Below the pieces are notes generated by a model. The model searched no databases. It was given only the letters and a program-made list of their open reading frames with translations, and was not told the DNA's origin. Made by a program: the position numbers and the translations under genes. A stretch of DNA of 64,000 bases from a bacterium HR15 (GTDB taxonomy: Bacteria; Armatimonadota; Fimbriimonadia; Fimbriimonadales; GBS-DC). Positions 27,666-36,421 of the stretch are shown here, piece after piece; position 1 is the stretch's first letter; each line of letters opens with the position of its first letter. Location of the stretch: the NCBI GenBank assembly GCA_002898555.1, contig BEHR01000008.1, positions 1 through 64,000 of the forward strand, read 5' to 3'.

Positions 27666-28535
27666 ATGTCGCCTAACCCTGCAAGGCTGAAAGCGAAATT
27701 GGACGCGATTTGCGAGCGGTTTCGGGGCGTGATGGGCTATAGCCTCTATCACACGCGCTACCAGCACCGCCTGAACCGATTGGGCGACGAGATTTTCCCG
27801 ACCGCCAGCACGATTAAAACCGCCGTGATGGCAAAAGCGTTTGAGGAGATCGAGGCAGGACGCCTGAACTATAACGAATCGATTCCCATCACGCCCGACG
27901 ATATTCGCGACGGGGCGGGACTGCTCCAGTTCTTTCGCGAGAAGCAGTCGGTGCCCGTTAAAATGTTGCTCCATCTGATGATTACGGTCAGTGACAACAC
28001 GGCTACGGTAATACTCGCGCGGCGGCTGGGCACGGTCGAAGTGAACCGTTATCTGGAGCGATTGGGATTGAAACATACGCGCCTGCTGATGCTGCACCCA
28101 CCTGCAGATCTGGAGCTGAAAGAGTTGCGCGATCGCTGGGGGATGGGCATGTGCACACCGAACGAGATGGTGGAGCTGCTGGACGCGATTCGCACGGGCA
28201 AAGCAGGCACGCCTGCCGCATGCGATCGCATGCTGCGCATCCTATCGCACCAGTTCTATGACAATTTGATTGCCAGCAGCGTGCCCCCATGGGTCGTTGC
28301 TGCCACGAAATCGGGTGCGATTGAACGCTCGCGCTCCGACACAGGGATTGTGTTCAGCCCGTCAGGGGCGTATATTCTGGCGGTGTATACGAAGGAAGCG
28401 GAAGATACGCGCTGGTCGCCCGATAACGAGGGAGAAATCGCCATTCGGGAGGTGGCACGCGAGGTGTGGCGGTTCTATCACCCGCGCGAGCAATGGCAAC
28501 CACCTATGGGCATGGAGCGCTACTCGCCCGATTAG
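27666..28535 (+). CDS. Class A beta-lactamase-like serine hydrolase
   Basis: The 289-residue protein carries the penicillin-recognising motifs S48-x-x-K51 (TASTIKTAV), S109-D110-N111 (TVSDNTAT) and K215-S216-G217 (ATKSGAIE). The glutamate of the class A omega loop (E-x-x-L-N) is not obvious. There is no signal peptide, which is odd for an enzyme meant to reach peptidoglycan. Activity against beta-lactams is therefore uncertain; a housekeeping esterase or peptidase is possible. GTG 27663 is an alternative start. TAAAAT ends 8 nt before ATG. It is followed by lepB at 12 bp. Confidence 0.8.
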   Translation: MSPNPARLKAKLDAICERFRGVMGYSLYHTRYQHRLNRLGDEIFPTASTIKTAVMAKAFEEIEAGRLNYNESIPITPDDIRDGAGLLQFFREKQSVPVKMLLHLMITVSDNTATVILARRLGTVEVNRYLERLGLKHTRLLMLHPPADLELKELRDRWGMGMCTPNEMVELLDAIRTGKAGTPAACDRMLRILSHQFYDNLIASSVPPWVVAATKSGAIERSRSDTGIVFSPSGAYILAVYTKEAEDTRWSPDNEGEIAIREVAREVWRFYHPREQWQPPMGMERYSPD

Positions 28536-28547
28536 GGGGAAATTACC

Positions 28548-29069
28548 ATGCGCTATGATCTGGACAGCTCCATCGAACGCACCGCCAGCGAGAGCCTTAG
28601 CCAGCCAGCAGCGCAGCTCCCCAGCTGGCTTGGGCTGGAGTCGCACCGCCTGGTGCGCCTCTCAGTGCTGCTCATCATTTTGGGGATGCTCGCGCTGGTG
28701 TTCGTCACGAACTTTCGGATCGTCGTGGTCGATGGACACTCGATGGAGCCAACCTATTCCCATGGTCAGCGCGTGCTCATGACATGGAACTATTGGCTGT
28801 TCGGCCCCATTCGTAGGGGCGATGTGGTGGTCATCCAGCTGCCGGGTGGCACACGATTGATTAAGCGGGTTATCGCGCTGGGTGGGGAGGAGGTGCCGCG
28901 TCCCTACTGGGGTCCGATGATATGGCGGATGGGACGGCGCGTGCCTCCTGGCTATGTGTATGTGGTGGGCGACAACATGGAACGCTCGGAGGACAGCCGC
29001 CAACTGGGGCCGTTTCCGCTGACCCAGGTGCAGGGCAAGATTGTGGGAGGGTATAAACCGCTGCCATGA
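28548..29069 (+). CDS. lepB: Signal peptidase I
   Basis: The 173-residue protein has one N-terminal membrane anchor (about 36-55) and the S26 catalytic dyad S65 (GHSMEPT) and K106 (RLIKRVIA), with the later GDN...S-DSR block. It cleaves signal peptides at the outer face of the cytoplasmic membrane. It lies between the beta-lactamase-like gene and a Nudix gene whose ATG overlaps its stop by 4 nt. Confidence 0.95.
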   Translation: MRYDLDSSIERTASESLSQPAAQLPSWLGLESHRLVRLSVLLIILGMLALVFVTNFRIVVVDGHSMEPTYSHGQRVLMTWNYWLFGPIRRGDVVVIQLPGGTRLIKRVIALGGEEVPRPYWGPMIWRMGRRVPPGYVYVVGDNMERSEDSRQLGPFPLTQVQGKIVGGYKPLP

Positions 29070-29575
29070 ACAACTGGGCACAGTTGCAAGCTGAATGGGC
29101 AGGGCGACAGATGCGGTTTGTGCCCTCGCCGCCGCCCTCTACGGCAAAGGCGCGCTATGTGGTCGTGTTGATTATGCATGAGGACACGCCACCACGATTT
29201 CTGATCGCGAATATCGCAGGGCGCGGCTACTGTACACCCAGCGGGCGCATCGAGCCGAACGAATCGCCTGAACAAGCCGCCCGCCGAGAAGCCTATGAAG
29301 AAGCAGGGGCGGTGGTGGACGAGTTGGAGCTGCTCGGCTACTATCGGTTGCAGCCATGCTCTCCAGAGGAGCCTGACGAATGCGTCGCGCCTGTCTTTTT
29401 GACACGACTGAAGCGGCTGGAGCCTTTGCCGAGCGGCTCGGAATCGCAAGGAGTACGCTGGGCGACAATCAGCGAGATGTCCACCCTGTATTACCAGTGG
29501 TCGCCCCTTCTGGAGGCAATCTTCCGCTATGCGTGTGAGCGAATCGGGGAAGCGAGTGCGCAACGGCAGGATTAG
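29066..29575 (+). CDS. Nudix hydrolase
   Basis: The 169-residue protein has a perfect Nudix box starting at G60: GRIEPNESPEQAARREAYEE followed by AGA (G-x5-E-x7-R-E-U-x-E-E-x-G-U). Substrate is unknown; the family cleaves nucleoside diphosphate derivatives. It is coupled to lepB by an ATGA overlap and leads into the O-antigen-ligase-like gene. Confidence 0.9.
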   Translation: MNNWAQLQAEWAGRQMRFVPSPPPSTAKARYVVVLIMHEDTPPRFLIANIAGRGYCTPSGRIEPNESPEQAARREAYEEAGAVVDELELLGYYRLQPCSPEEPDECVAPVFLTRLKRLEPLPSGSESQGVRWATISEMSTLYYQWSPLLEAIFRYACERIGEASAQRQD

Positions 29576-29582
29576 GTTGCGC

Positions 29583-31823
29583 ATGCAGTTGCCGCGCTGG
29601 CTTGCGCTTGCGGTCGGCTCGCAAGCATGCGCACTTGCGCTGGCACCCTGGTTCACAGGGGGGTTGTATCTTGGACCACGCCCTGTCGCCCCCGATCAGG
29701 TGCTAAACGGACTGCTCTGGACAGGTGATTTTCCATTGATGGGCATGTTTCTGGTGGGTGTCGCGGTGCTTATCGGGTTGCTCGCGTGCGGCTGGAATGT
29801 GGCGATGTGGCGATTACCCATCGGGCGTGTCGCGCTGCCGTTTGCGCTCCTACTGCTCTGGATGGGACTGTCGGCGCTCGTGAACGGGACAGGCTGGTAT
29901 GGCTTGCGACGCTTGAGCGAATGGGGTGTGGCGTTCGTCCTAATGCTTGTGATCACAGCGATTGTGCGACGCGGAGCCAGCACATGGACATTACTCGTTG
30001 CCCTAACCACCACCGCCACCCTGCTTGCCTTACGAGCTTGCACCGAGTATCTCATCAATCGGCTGATCGGCATCCCGAACTGGCGCGTGTTCGCCAGCTT
30101 TTTTAATCCGAACCTGCTGGCGGGCTATCTGGTGATGAGTGCCCCGTTGACGATGGGCATTCTGCTTGCTCTGGAGCGGTGGGGGAAATCTGGGCAGACA
30201 CAGAGAGCTGCCTTTTCACTTGCCCCTATTCAGGGGTGGACTGCGTTGCTGACCGTTGCGCTGTGGCTGCAGTTGAGTGCGCTGGTGCTGACCGGCTCGC
30301 GCATGGGTGTAGTCGCGTTTGTGGGCGCGTTCGGGGTCTTTCTGGGGCTTGCGCTCTGGTGGATGGTACTCACACGCGCGTTTTTATCGCGCCTTGCGCT
30401 GGTGGGGGTGTTATTGCTCGGCGTAGTGTGGCTGAGCCTGCCTGCAGCACAGCGACTGACCCCACAAGCGGCGACTCAGGAGGTGTACTCAGGCTCGTTT
30501 CGTTTTGAGACATGGAAGGGCACCCTGCGCATGGTGCTGGCGAACCCTGTGCTGGGGGTGGGGTTGGGCGCGTTCGAGTGGCGTTATCCACGCTATGCTT
30601 CGGTGGGCTTCACCCGCTTGGCACATAACAGCTATCTGGAGCTGGCAAGCGAGGCGGGCATTCCTGCGCTCCTGCTGTTGCTGGCGTTGGGGATTGGTTG
30701 GCTCACTCGCGCGTTGCAGCCTGAATTACCGCCCCCTGCCCATAGCGCAGGCTCCCCTCTCCCACAGCCTGGAAGAGGGGGCGGAGGCGAGGGTCAACCT
30801 CCGTTTACCACTCGCCATGCGCCGCCTTTCGACTGGCGCCCCATTCGGCTGGGTATTGTTGCCGGTGTATTGGCAGGCGTAGCGCACAATCTGGTCGATT
30901 CCGACCTTGCCTGTTTTGCCAACTTGCTGACGCTGGTGGGACTCCTGGCACTGGGACTGGCGCTGGCGATCGATGGGGTTTACACGATACCGCTAAGTGT
31001 CATTGAGCGGCGTGGGGCAGCCCTGGTGCTGAGCGCTGGATTGGGCATGAGTCTTGCCAGCATGGGGCTGGGCGAGCTGTATGCCAATCAGGCACGCTAC
31101 GAGATGCTGGTGGGGCACGCGCCCCAAGCGGTGGAACAGCTCAGCATCGCCCGCTCGCTGGATGCCAATAACCCCGACTACCTGATGGACGCGGGCGAGC
31201 TTTACTATGCGCTGGGCAGGCGCGACACCGCTTTCACGCTGATGGAGCGTGCCGCTCAACTCAAGCCGTCGCCCCGATTCTGGTATCGGCTCGGATTATA
31301 CTACGAGCGTGAAGGCAAAATCAACCAGGCAAAGATGGCATTTGAGCATGTGCTGCATATAGACCCGAATAACTTACCCGCTTTGCTCAAACTGGCTCAG
31401 ATACATCAGCAGAACACTGCAACTACCCACCTGACGCCGGAATCTTTGAGGTACTATGAGCGGATTATCCAATTGGAGCGCAGCCCGTATGGGCAGATTC
31501 GCGCCGTGCCGGAGATGGTGGAAACGGCGTATGGCTTCGCGCACCTTGCACTGGCGCAGCACTATGAGGCGCAGGGCGACCTGGCTCGCGCCCGCGAAGA
31601 GTATGAAGCCGCGCTCGCTGTGTTCCGCGCCTATCGGGAACGCACGCTGCCTTTCAATCGGATGGGCAGGGAACTGGGGTTATATAATCCGGAGCGTGAG
31701 CAACAGATTTTAATGGCGCATCGCCGTACGCTGGAAGGGCTTATCCGCCTACTGGAGCAGGCGGGTGAGTCGGCTCAGACCGCTGCACTGCGTGCGGAGT
31801 ATGCCAAGCTGAGCGATTTCTGA
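29583..31823 (+). CDS. O-antigen ligase/Wzy-like membrane protein with TPR domain
   Basis: The product of about 746 residues has ten or more membrane segments, with the Wzy_C-type periplasmic block (NPNLLAGYL, LVLTGSRMGVVAF, LGVGLGAFEWRYP...HNSYLELASEAGIPALLL), then TPR repeats in the last 220 residues (GHAPQAVEQLSIARSLDANN, FWYRLGLYYEREGKINQAKM). Such proteins polymerise or ligate polysaccharide at the periplasmic face. ATG 29529 is also in frame but would overlap the Nudix gene by 47 nt. A dispersed repeat is inserted in frame at 30752-30797. Confidence 0.85.
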   Translation: MQLPRWLALAVGSQACALALAPWFTGGLYLGPRPVAPDQVLNGLLWTGDFPLMGMFLVGVAVLIGLLACGWNVAMWRLPIGRVALPFALLLLWMGLSALVNGTGWYGLRRLSEWGVAFVLMLVITAIVRRGASTWTLLVALTTTATLLALRACTEYLINRLIGIPNWRVFASFFNPNLLAGYLVMSAPLTMGILLALERWGKSGQTQRAAFSLAPIQGWTALLTVALWLQLSALVLTGSRMGVVAFVGAFGVFLGLALWWMVLTRAFLSRLALVGVLLLGVVWLSLPAAQRLTPQAATQEVYSGSFRFETWKGTLRMVLANPVLGVGLGAFEWRYPRYASVGFTRLAHNSYLELASEAGIPALLLLLALGIGWLTRALQPELPPPAHSAGSPLPQPGRGGGGEGQPPFTTRHAPPFDWRPIRLGIVAGVLAGVAHNLVDSDLACFANLLTLVGLLALGLALAIDGVYTIPLSVIERRGAALVLSAGLGMSLASMGLGELYANQARYEMLVGHAPQAVEQLSIARSLDANNPDYLMDAGELYYALGRRDTAFTLMERAAQLKPSPRFWYRLGLYYEREGKINQAKMAFEHVLHIDPNNLPALLKLAQIHQQNTATTHLTPESLRYYERIIQLERSPYGQIRAVPEMVETAYGFAHLALAQHYEAQGDLARAREEYEAALAVFRAYRERTLPFNRMGRELGLYNPEREQQILMAHRRTLEGLIRLLEQAGESAQTAALRAEYAKLSDF
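30752..30797. repeat. CCCTCTCCC-family repeat inside a coding region
   Basis: The element CTCCCCTCTCCCACAGCCTG and its following GGAAGAGGGGGCGGAGG...GAGGGT is the same type as those at 1900, 2044 and 59727. Here it is translated in frame as a Gly/Pro-rich stretch (SPLPQPGRGGGGEGQPPF) in a loop between two membrane segments. Confidence 0.75.
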
Positions 31824-31841
31824 TTCTCCGCGTAAACCGTA

Positions 31842-32984
31842 TTATCTACCACACTGCTGGATAAACTTTGCCGTTTTGAACGGAGCGCGAAGGTTCTGGT
31901 AAATCTTCTTGATGGGTTCAAGCGCGACTTTTCGCTCCTCTAAAGTCTCCTTACGATAATGAAGTATGTCCTGTATCATGTCCTCAAGCGAGTTGATAAT
32001 GAATAACGCATACCGCGTTTCCAAACATCGATCCGCATTAGCATCAGAGCAATAAGCGCCATCAGTGGCAGAATACCACCCTTTAACTTTTCTCTTTATG
32101 CTCTTTAACACTTTTATAAATCGTGATAGCTCTTGGAAAGGTTCCTTTGTGGGGATGCGAAAGTAAAGCGAATCCAGGCAGTAAACCGCCTGGAATGTCG
32201 CTTTAAGAGAATCAACCGATTCGGCCAATTCGATTGCTCGGTGAAGCCAGGCGTCTAACGGCTCGGGGGCTTTCTGAAGCGCATCCATAATGAAGCATGC
32301 GTGAAAAAAGCCTTCCAGATCATCTGGCATAATGCTGAAGGGTTGATGTTGTTCGACAGCTTGCACGATGCGTTGCGCAAGCTGCTCCCGAACTTCCTCC
32401 AGCAATCTATGCTGAAATTCCAGAATCCGATTTTTAGCATCAATGACTTTAATTTTATTCCGTAGTTTACAATCCTCGCGAAGCTGCTTCTCAAAATGCT
32501 CTGCAGGCACTCGATAGGCTTGGGTACGCCATGCTGGTACTTCGTCTAACTTCCCGTTTTGGACGATCCAGTCTGCATCCAGTAAGGCGTAGGCAGCTTT
32601 AGGCTTGTGAATATAGAGAAAGCACACATCTTTTTTAGGACCCTTCCTCGTGGTGACTTTCGAGACCTTAAAATCATAGAAGTCGAGCCTCTCCGCCTCA
32701 GCATACTGAAATTCGATTTGTTGCTGCTGACCATTTATCTGTGCTACAAAATCAGGCTCGCGAGTGACTCCACCGCCTCGCAGGAACCACAAGAATCTAT
32801 CTCCACCAGATTTGGACACCACAACCTGCTTCCCTGGGTGCTGTTGCTGCAGGATAGCCTGAAGCCAGTCAACCACTTCCAGCTCGGCGATTGCTTTGCG
32901 CTTCATATCGCGTCGGTACTCAAGATAGGTACGCGACTTGATGTCGCTGGATTGTGCATAAACGATTCTGGGATCTTGCTTCAT
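31842..32984 (-). CDS. Restriction endonuclease of a type II system
   Basis: I cannot assign this 380-residue protein to a named family. It has a PD-(D/E)XK-like pattern P77-D78 (REPDFVAQ) and E91-x-Q93 (QIEFQYAE), after a strand-rich region GGDRFLWFLRGGG, and a helical C-terminal half. The ExQ variant replaces the usual ExK. It starts inside the last codon of the upstream methyltransferase gene (ATGA overlap), the arrangement of a restriction-modification pair, which is the main reason for the call. Base composition is more AT-rich than its neighbours, a sign of transfer. Confidence 0.7.
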   Translation of the reverse strand: MKQDPRIVYAQSSDIKSRTYLEYRRDMKRKAIAELEVVDWLQAILQQQHPGKQVVVSKSGGDRFLWFLRGGGVTREPDFVAQINGQQQQIEFQYAEAERLDFYDFKVSKVTTRKGPKKDVCFLYIHKPKAAYALLDADWIVQNGKLDEVPAWRTQAYRVPAEHFEKQLREDCKLRNKIKVIDAKNRILEFQHRLLEEVREQLAQRIVQAVEQHQPFSIMPDDLEGFFHACFIMDALQKAPEPLDAWLHRAIELAESVDSLKATFQAVYCLDSLYFRIPTKEPFQELSRFIKVLKSIKRKVKGWYSATDGAYCSDANADRCLETRYALFIINSLEDMIQDILHYRKETLEERKVALEPIKKIYQNLRAPFKTAKFIQQCGR

Positions 32985-34069
32985 AATTCGCCGATGCTCA
33001 TCTCCGTATCGAGATTGAGCTGATAGTTGCTCAGGCGAGCGAACGCCTCTGCAGCAATTTCCGGGTTGATCTCATAGCCGACCCCGTTGCGTCGAAGTTG
33101 CGCGGCGGCGAGCAGTGTGGTACCAGAGCCAACGAACGGGTCCAGTATCCGCTCGCCCACATAGCTGTATGCCTTGATCAAGCGGTATGGCAGCTCCACA
33201 GGGAACGGCGCTACATGGTCGCGGCGGTCGCCACTCCCCTCCGGTTTAATAGTCCAGACATCGCTTTTCTTAATCTGTATCCAAAACTCCCTTTCCAGTT
33301 TGGAGCGCTCCTTCTGCTCCTGGGTCAGATGAGCATACTTATTGTAGCCACGCGGAGCGGGCTTTTCGAACTCCAGAATAAACTCGTGCATGTGGTTAAT
33401 CAATATCCCCCCCGGATAGGGATAGGTTCCGAAATGTGCCCGTACCGAGTTGGTCTTATGCCACACGATATCCCGTTTGAACACAAAACCTATCTGTTCG
33501 CAGAGGTCGATGGTCTTCCCTACCAGATTCAGCATTCGGAAGCTCCCGTCGCCTGTTCGGATAGGCAGGTTCATTATATTGATGAACAGTTTGCGTCCTG
33601 GTTGGAGCACGCGGAAGGTTTCGCGCCATACAAGACCTATCTGCTCCAACCACTCATGCAAGTCGTGGATTTCGCCCAGATCGCCCGGAATGGGTTCACG
33701 AGCGTACATTTTCGCATCGAAGTAGGGTGGTGAAGTGATTGCCAGATGGACACTGTCTGAAGCCAACTCGCCCATCTGTTGAGCATTCTTTACATAAATC
33801 TGCTGGGTGGTTCCATTGAGTGAAAGCACATACTCTAAGCGAGTTCCTTGTTGGCTCTTTAGAACATTTGAAGTGGTCAAGAAGCCGTTTTCTTGACGAA
33901 GCCGTTTTAGTTCGGCTAAATCGAACCGTTTCTGTCCACTAACAGCGGTAATGCACCGCAACTGTCCAGTTTCAACAAGATGGTGGATTGTTGAGACCGA
34001 CACCCCAAGGAACTTCGCGGCTTCGATAGCCGAGAGATAGCACCGCTTGCGATAGTCAGATGCTTCCAT
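32981..34069 (-). CDS. Beta-class DNA methyltransferase with N-terminal helix-turn-helix
   Basis: The 362-residue protein begins with an excisionase/MerR-like DNA-binding domain (about 10-55: YLSAIEAAKFLGVSVSTIHH). The methyltransferase follows with motif IV S113-P-P-Y116 before motif I D310-PFVGSG316, the beta-class order. SPPY suggests N4-cytosine or N6-adenine methylation. It is coupled to the endonuclease gene downstream. The HTH is unusual for this class and could let the enzyme repress its own gene, as separate C proteins do. Confidence 0.88.
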   Translation of the reverse strand: MEASDYRKRCYLSAIEAAKFLGVSVSTIHHLVETGQLRCITAVSGQKRFDLAELKRLRQENGFLTTSNVLKSQQGTRLEYVLSLNGTTQQIYVKNAQQMGELASDSVHLAITSPPYFDAKMYAREPIPGDLGEIHDLHEWLEQIGLVWRETFRVLQPGRKLFINIMNLPIRTGDGSFRMLNLVGKTIDLCEQIGFVFKRDIVWHKTNSVRAHFGTYPYPGGILINHMHEFILEFEKPAPRGYNKYAHLTQEQKERSKLEREFWIQIKKSDVWTIKPEGSGDRRDHVAPFPVELPYRLIKAYSYVGERILDPFVGSGTTLLAAAQLRRNGVGYEINPEIAAEAFARLSNYQLNLDTEMSIGEL

Positions 34070-34184
34070 AATCCCACCTTAGTCTAAATTATAGCATGTC
34101 AGCGCGAGCTGCATGTTTGTTTGCCCTGCGACTCAGGCAGGCATCCTCTGAAAAATAACTTTGTGGGTATAGTCTAAGCCAGTC

Positions 34185-35276
34185 ATGCGCATTCTGGAGA
34201 TTGTGTCGGGCAGGGATGCGTGTGGGGCGACGGTGCATACGCTCCAAATTGCGAAGGGACTTCACCGGCAAGGGCATCAGCTCTACCTATTGGGGCGACC
34301 GGGCGCGTGGGTGCTGCAACAGGCGCACGCTGCGGGCATTCCCACCCTTGAGTCGGAGCTGCGTCGCTTGCCCCTGCATGATCTCCGCACCGCTGCCCGT
34401 TTCTGCCGCGAACAGGGCATCGAGGTGATACTCGCACATATGTCGCGGGCGAACAACTTTGCGGTCTGGTTGCGCCGCCTGACAGGCATTCCTGCTGTAT
34501 TGCGCGCCCATGCCCACACTCTTCACTTCCACTGGCGCATGGCAGACCATGTGATTGCCGTTTCGGAACAGACGCGGCGCTATCATATGCGTTATAACCG
34601 TGTGCCGCCTCACAGGATCAGCACCGTGCATGGGTTTATCGAACCAGAGCGGTTGCCGCTGCCCGACAAGAATGTACGCCAGCAAATGCGTGCTGAGCTG
34701 GCGCTGCCTCCGGAGGCGTTCGTGGTGGGCGTGGTGGGCAATATCATCCCGCGTAAGGGACAGTTCTATCTGGTGCGCGCCTTGCCCCAGGTGATTCGGG
34801 AAGCGCCGCAGGTGCAATTGCTGCTGGTCGGGCAGGTGCATCCACCGCGATATGGGGAACGGGTCAGACGCGAGATTGCCCGTTGGGGGCTGGAGCGACA
34901 TGTGCGCTGGTTAGGCGTGCGCACGGATGTGCCGCGTCTTTTGCAGGTGATGGACCTCTATGCGCTGCCCACGCTGAACGATATGTTGCCGATGGCGATG
35001 CTGGAGGCGATGTGGATGGGGCTGCCTGTGTTGTCTACGCAGGTGGGTGGCATCCCGGAGGCGGTGCGCGATGGAGTCGAAGGCTGGCTTGTGCCTCCGC
35101 GCGACCCCGACGCGCTTGCTCGCGCCCTATTGGAGGCGATTCGCCAGCCAGAGGAGCGGCTGCGGCGTGCTCAAAACGCGCACCTACGCATCGCGGAAAG
35201 TTTCACCGCCGCTCAAAAAGTTTCCGAAATCGAGGCGATTCTGGAAAAGGTGCGCGCCCCTCAGCCTATTAGATAA
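34185..35276 (+). CDS. Glycosyltransferase family 4
   Basis: The 363-residue GT-B enzyme has both Rossmann halves: MRILEIVSGRDACGATVHTL at the N-terminus with a Gly-containing acceptor loop, and in the donor half VVGNIIPRKGQFYLVRALP plus the E-x7-E element (LEAMWMGLPVLSTQVGGIPE). It would transfer a sugar from a nucleotide donor onto a surface glycan or lipid. TATAGT ends 11 nt before the ATG. It is divergent from the restriction-modification pair. Confidence 0.9.
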   Translation: MRILEIVSGRDACGATVHTLQIAKGLHRQGHQLYLLGRPGAWVLQQAHAAGIPTLESELRRLPLHDLRTAARFCREQGIEVILAHMSRANNFAVWLRRLTGIPAVLRAHAHTLHFHWRMADHVIAVSEQTRRYHMRYNRVPPHRISTVHGFIEPERLPLPDKNVRQQMRAELALPPEAFVVGVVGNIIPRKGQFYLVRALPQVIREAPQVQLLLVGQVHPPRYGERVRREIARWGLERHVRWLGVRTDVPRLLQVMDLYALPTLNDMLPMAMLEAMWMGLPVLSTQVGGIPEAVRDGVEGWLVPPRDPDALARALLEAIRQPEERLRRAQNAHLRIAESFTAAQKVSEIEAILEKVRAPQPIR

Positions 35277-35395
35277 ATGAGCGGGCGATACCGCGGCGGC
35301 GGAATCGGCTTCCCTTCCACGCGAGCCACCTTCAGCCAAGCTCGATTCTGCAGGTTATTAAGTTCCATTGATGGAAAGCGAGTATACTTCCTTCT

Positions 35396-36352
35396 ATGGC
35401 GAAGGCGTCTTTCGATCTCGATTCGCTAACGGCGGGCGTGTTGCGGGGTGAAACACGCGCGATTGCTCGCGCCATCAGCTATGTGGAGAATCCAAGTGCT
35501 GAACGGCTTATGCTGCTGGAACGGCTGTTCCCCCACACGGGTCGCGCAGTCAAGGTAGGCATCACGGGTGCGCCGGGTGCAGGCAAAAGCACGCTTGTCT
35601 TCCAGCTGATTCCCCACTTCCGCGAACTGGGCTATCGTGTTGGGGTGCTGGCAGTAGATCCAACCAGTCCATTCAGCGGCGGCGCGATTCTGGGCGACCG
35701 AGTCCGCATGGAGGACAGCCTGGCGGGCGTCTACATTCGTAGCCTTGCCAGCCGAGGCAGCCTGGGAGGGTTATCGCGTGGCGTGCCACCCGCTGTGCGC
35801 ATCCTCGAAGCGGCAGGCTATGACCTCATCCTCATCGAAACGGTCGGTGCGGGGCAGCTGCAGATCGATGTGCGCTTCGTTGCCGATACGGTGGTGCTCA
35901 CCCTTGTACCGGAAGCGGGTGATGTGATTCAGGCGATGAAGGCGGGCATCATCGAAATTGCCGACCTCTATGTGGTGAACAAGGCGGATCGAGAGGGTGC
36001 AACTCGCATGCGCCTGGAACTGCGTGCTGCGCTGGAGCTGGGCGGCAAACCGCAAGGTTGGAACCCGCCTATCTTGCTGACAGAGGCGTTGCACGGCAAG
36101 GGCGTCGATGAGGTGGTGCGCTTTATTCGCGAACATTGGGAGTACCAGCAGCGCACGGGCGAGTGGGAGCGAAGACGCCAGCAGCAGTTAGTGTGGGAGC
36201 TGCAAGCGCTGGTGCACGAGACGCTGGAGACGCGCGCCCGCGCTCTCACAGAGGAACTGTTCGATGAGGCGACCCTCCTACGCATCGCCCAGCGCGAGCA
36301 GAACCCCTATCCCCGCCTGCTCCAGCTCTGGCAGAGCGTGCATCCCGTTTAG
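35396..36352 (+). CDS. meaB: Methylmalonyl-CoA mutase-associated GTPase MeaB
   Basis: The 318-residue G3E-type GTPase has the P-loop GAPGAGKST (58-66), the MeaB/ArgK signature AVDPTSPFSGGAILGDRVRM, the LIETVGAGQ switch and NKAD guanine motif. It protects and reactivates adenosylcobalamin-dependent mutases. No mutase gene is in the window. TATACT ends 7 nt before the ATG with no ribosome site, a likely leaderless mRNA. Confidence 0.93.
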   Translation: MAKASFDLDSLTAGVLRGETRAIARAISYVENPSAERLMLLERLFPHTGRAVKVGITGAPGAGKSTLVFQLIPHFRELGYRVGVLAVDPTSPFSGGAILGDRVRMEDSLAGVYIRSLASRGSLGGLSRGVPPAVRILEAAGYDLILIETVGAGQLQIDVRFVADTVVLTLVPEAGDVIQAMKAGIIEIADLYVVNKADREGATRMRLELRAALELGGKPQGWNPPILLTEALHGKGVDEVVRFIREHWEYQQRTGEWERRRQQQLVWELQALVHETLETRARALTEELFDEATLLRIAQREQNPYPRLLQLWQSVHPV

Positions 36353-36421
36353 GAAAAAATTGTTTCGGGGGTAAAGAACCGCGGCGCTGATGTTTTGTCT
36401 ACTCTACCCCAATAAGAGCAC

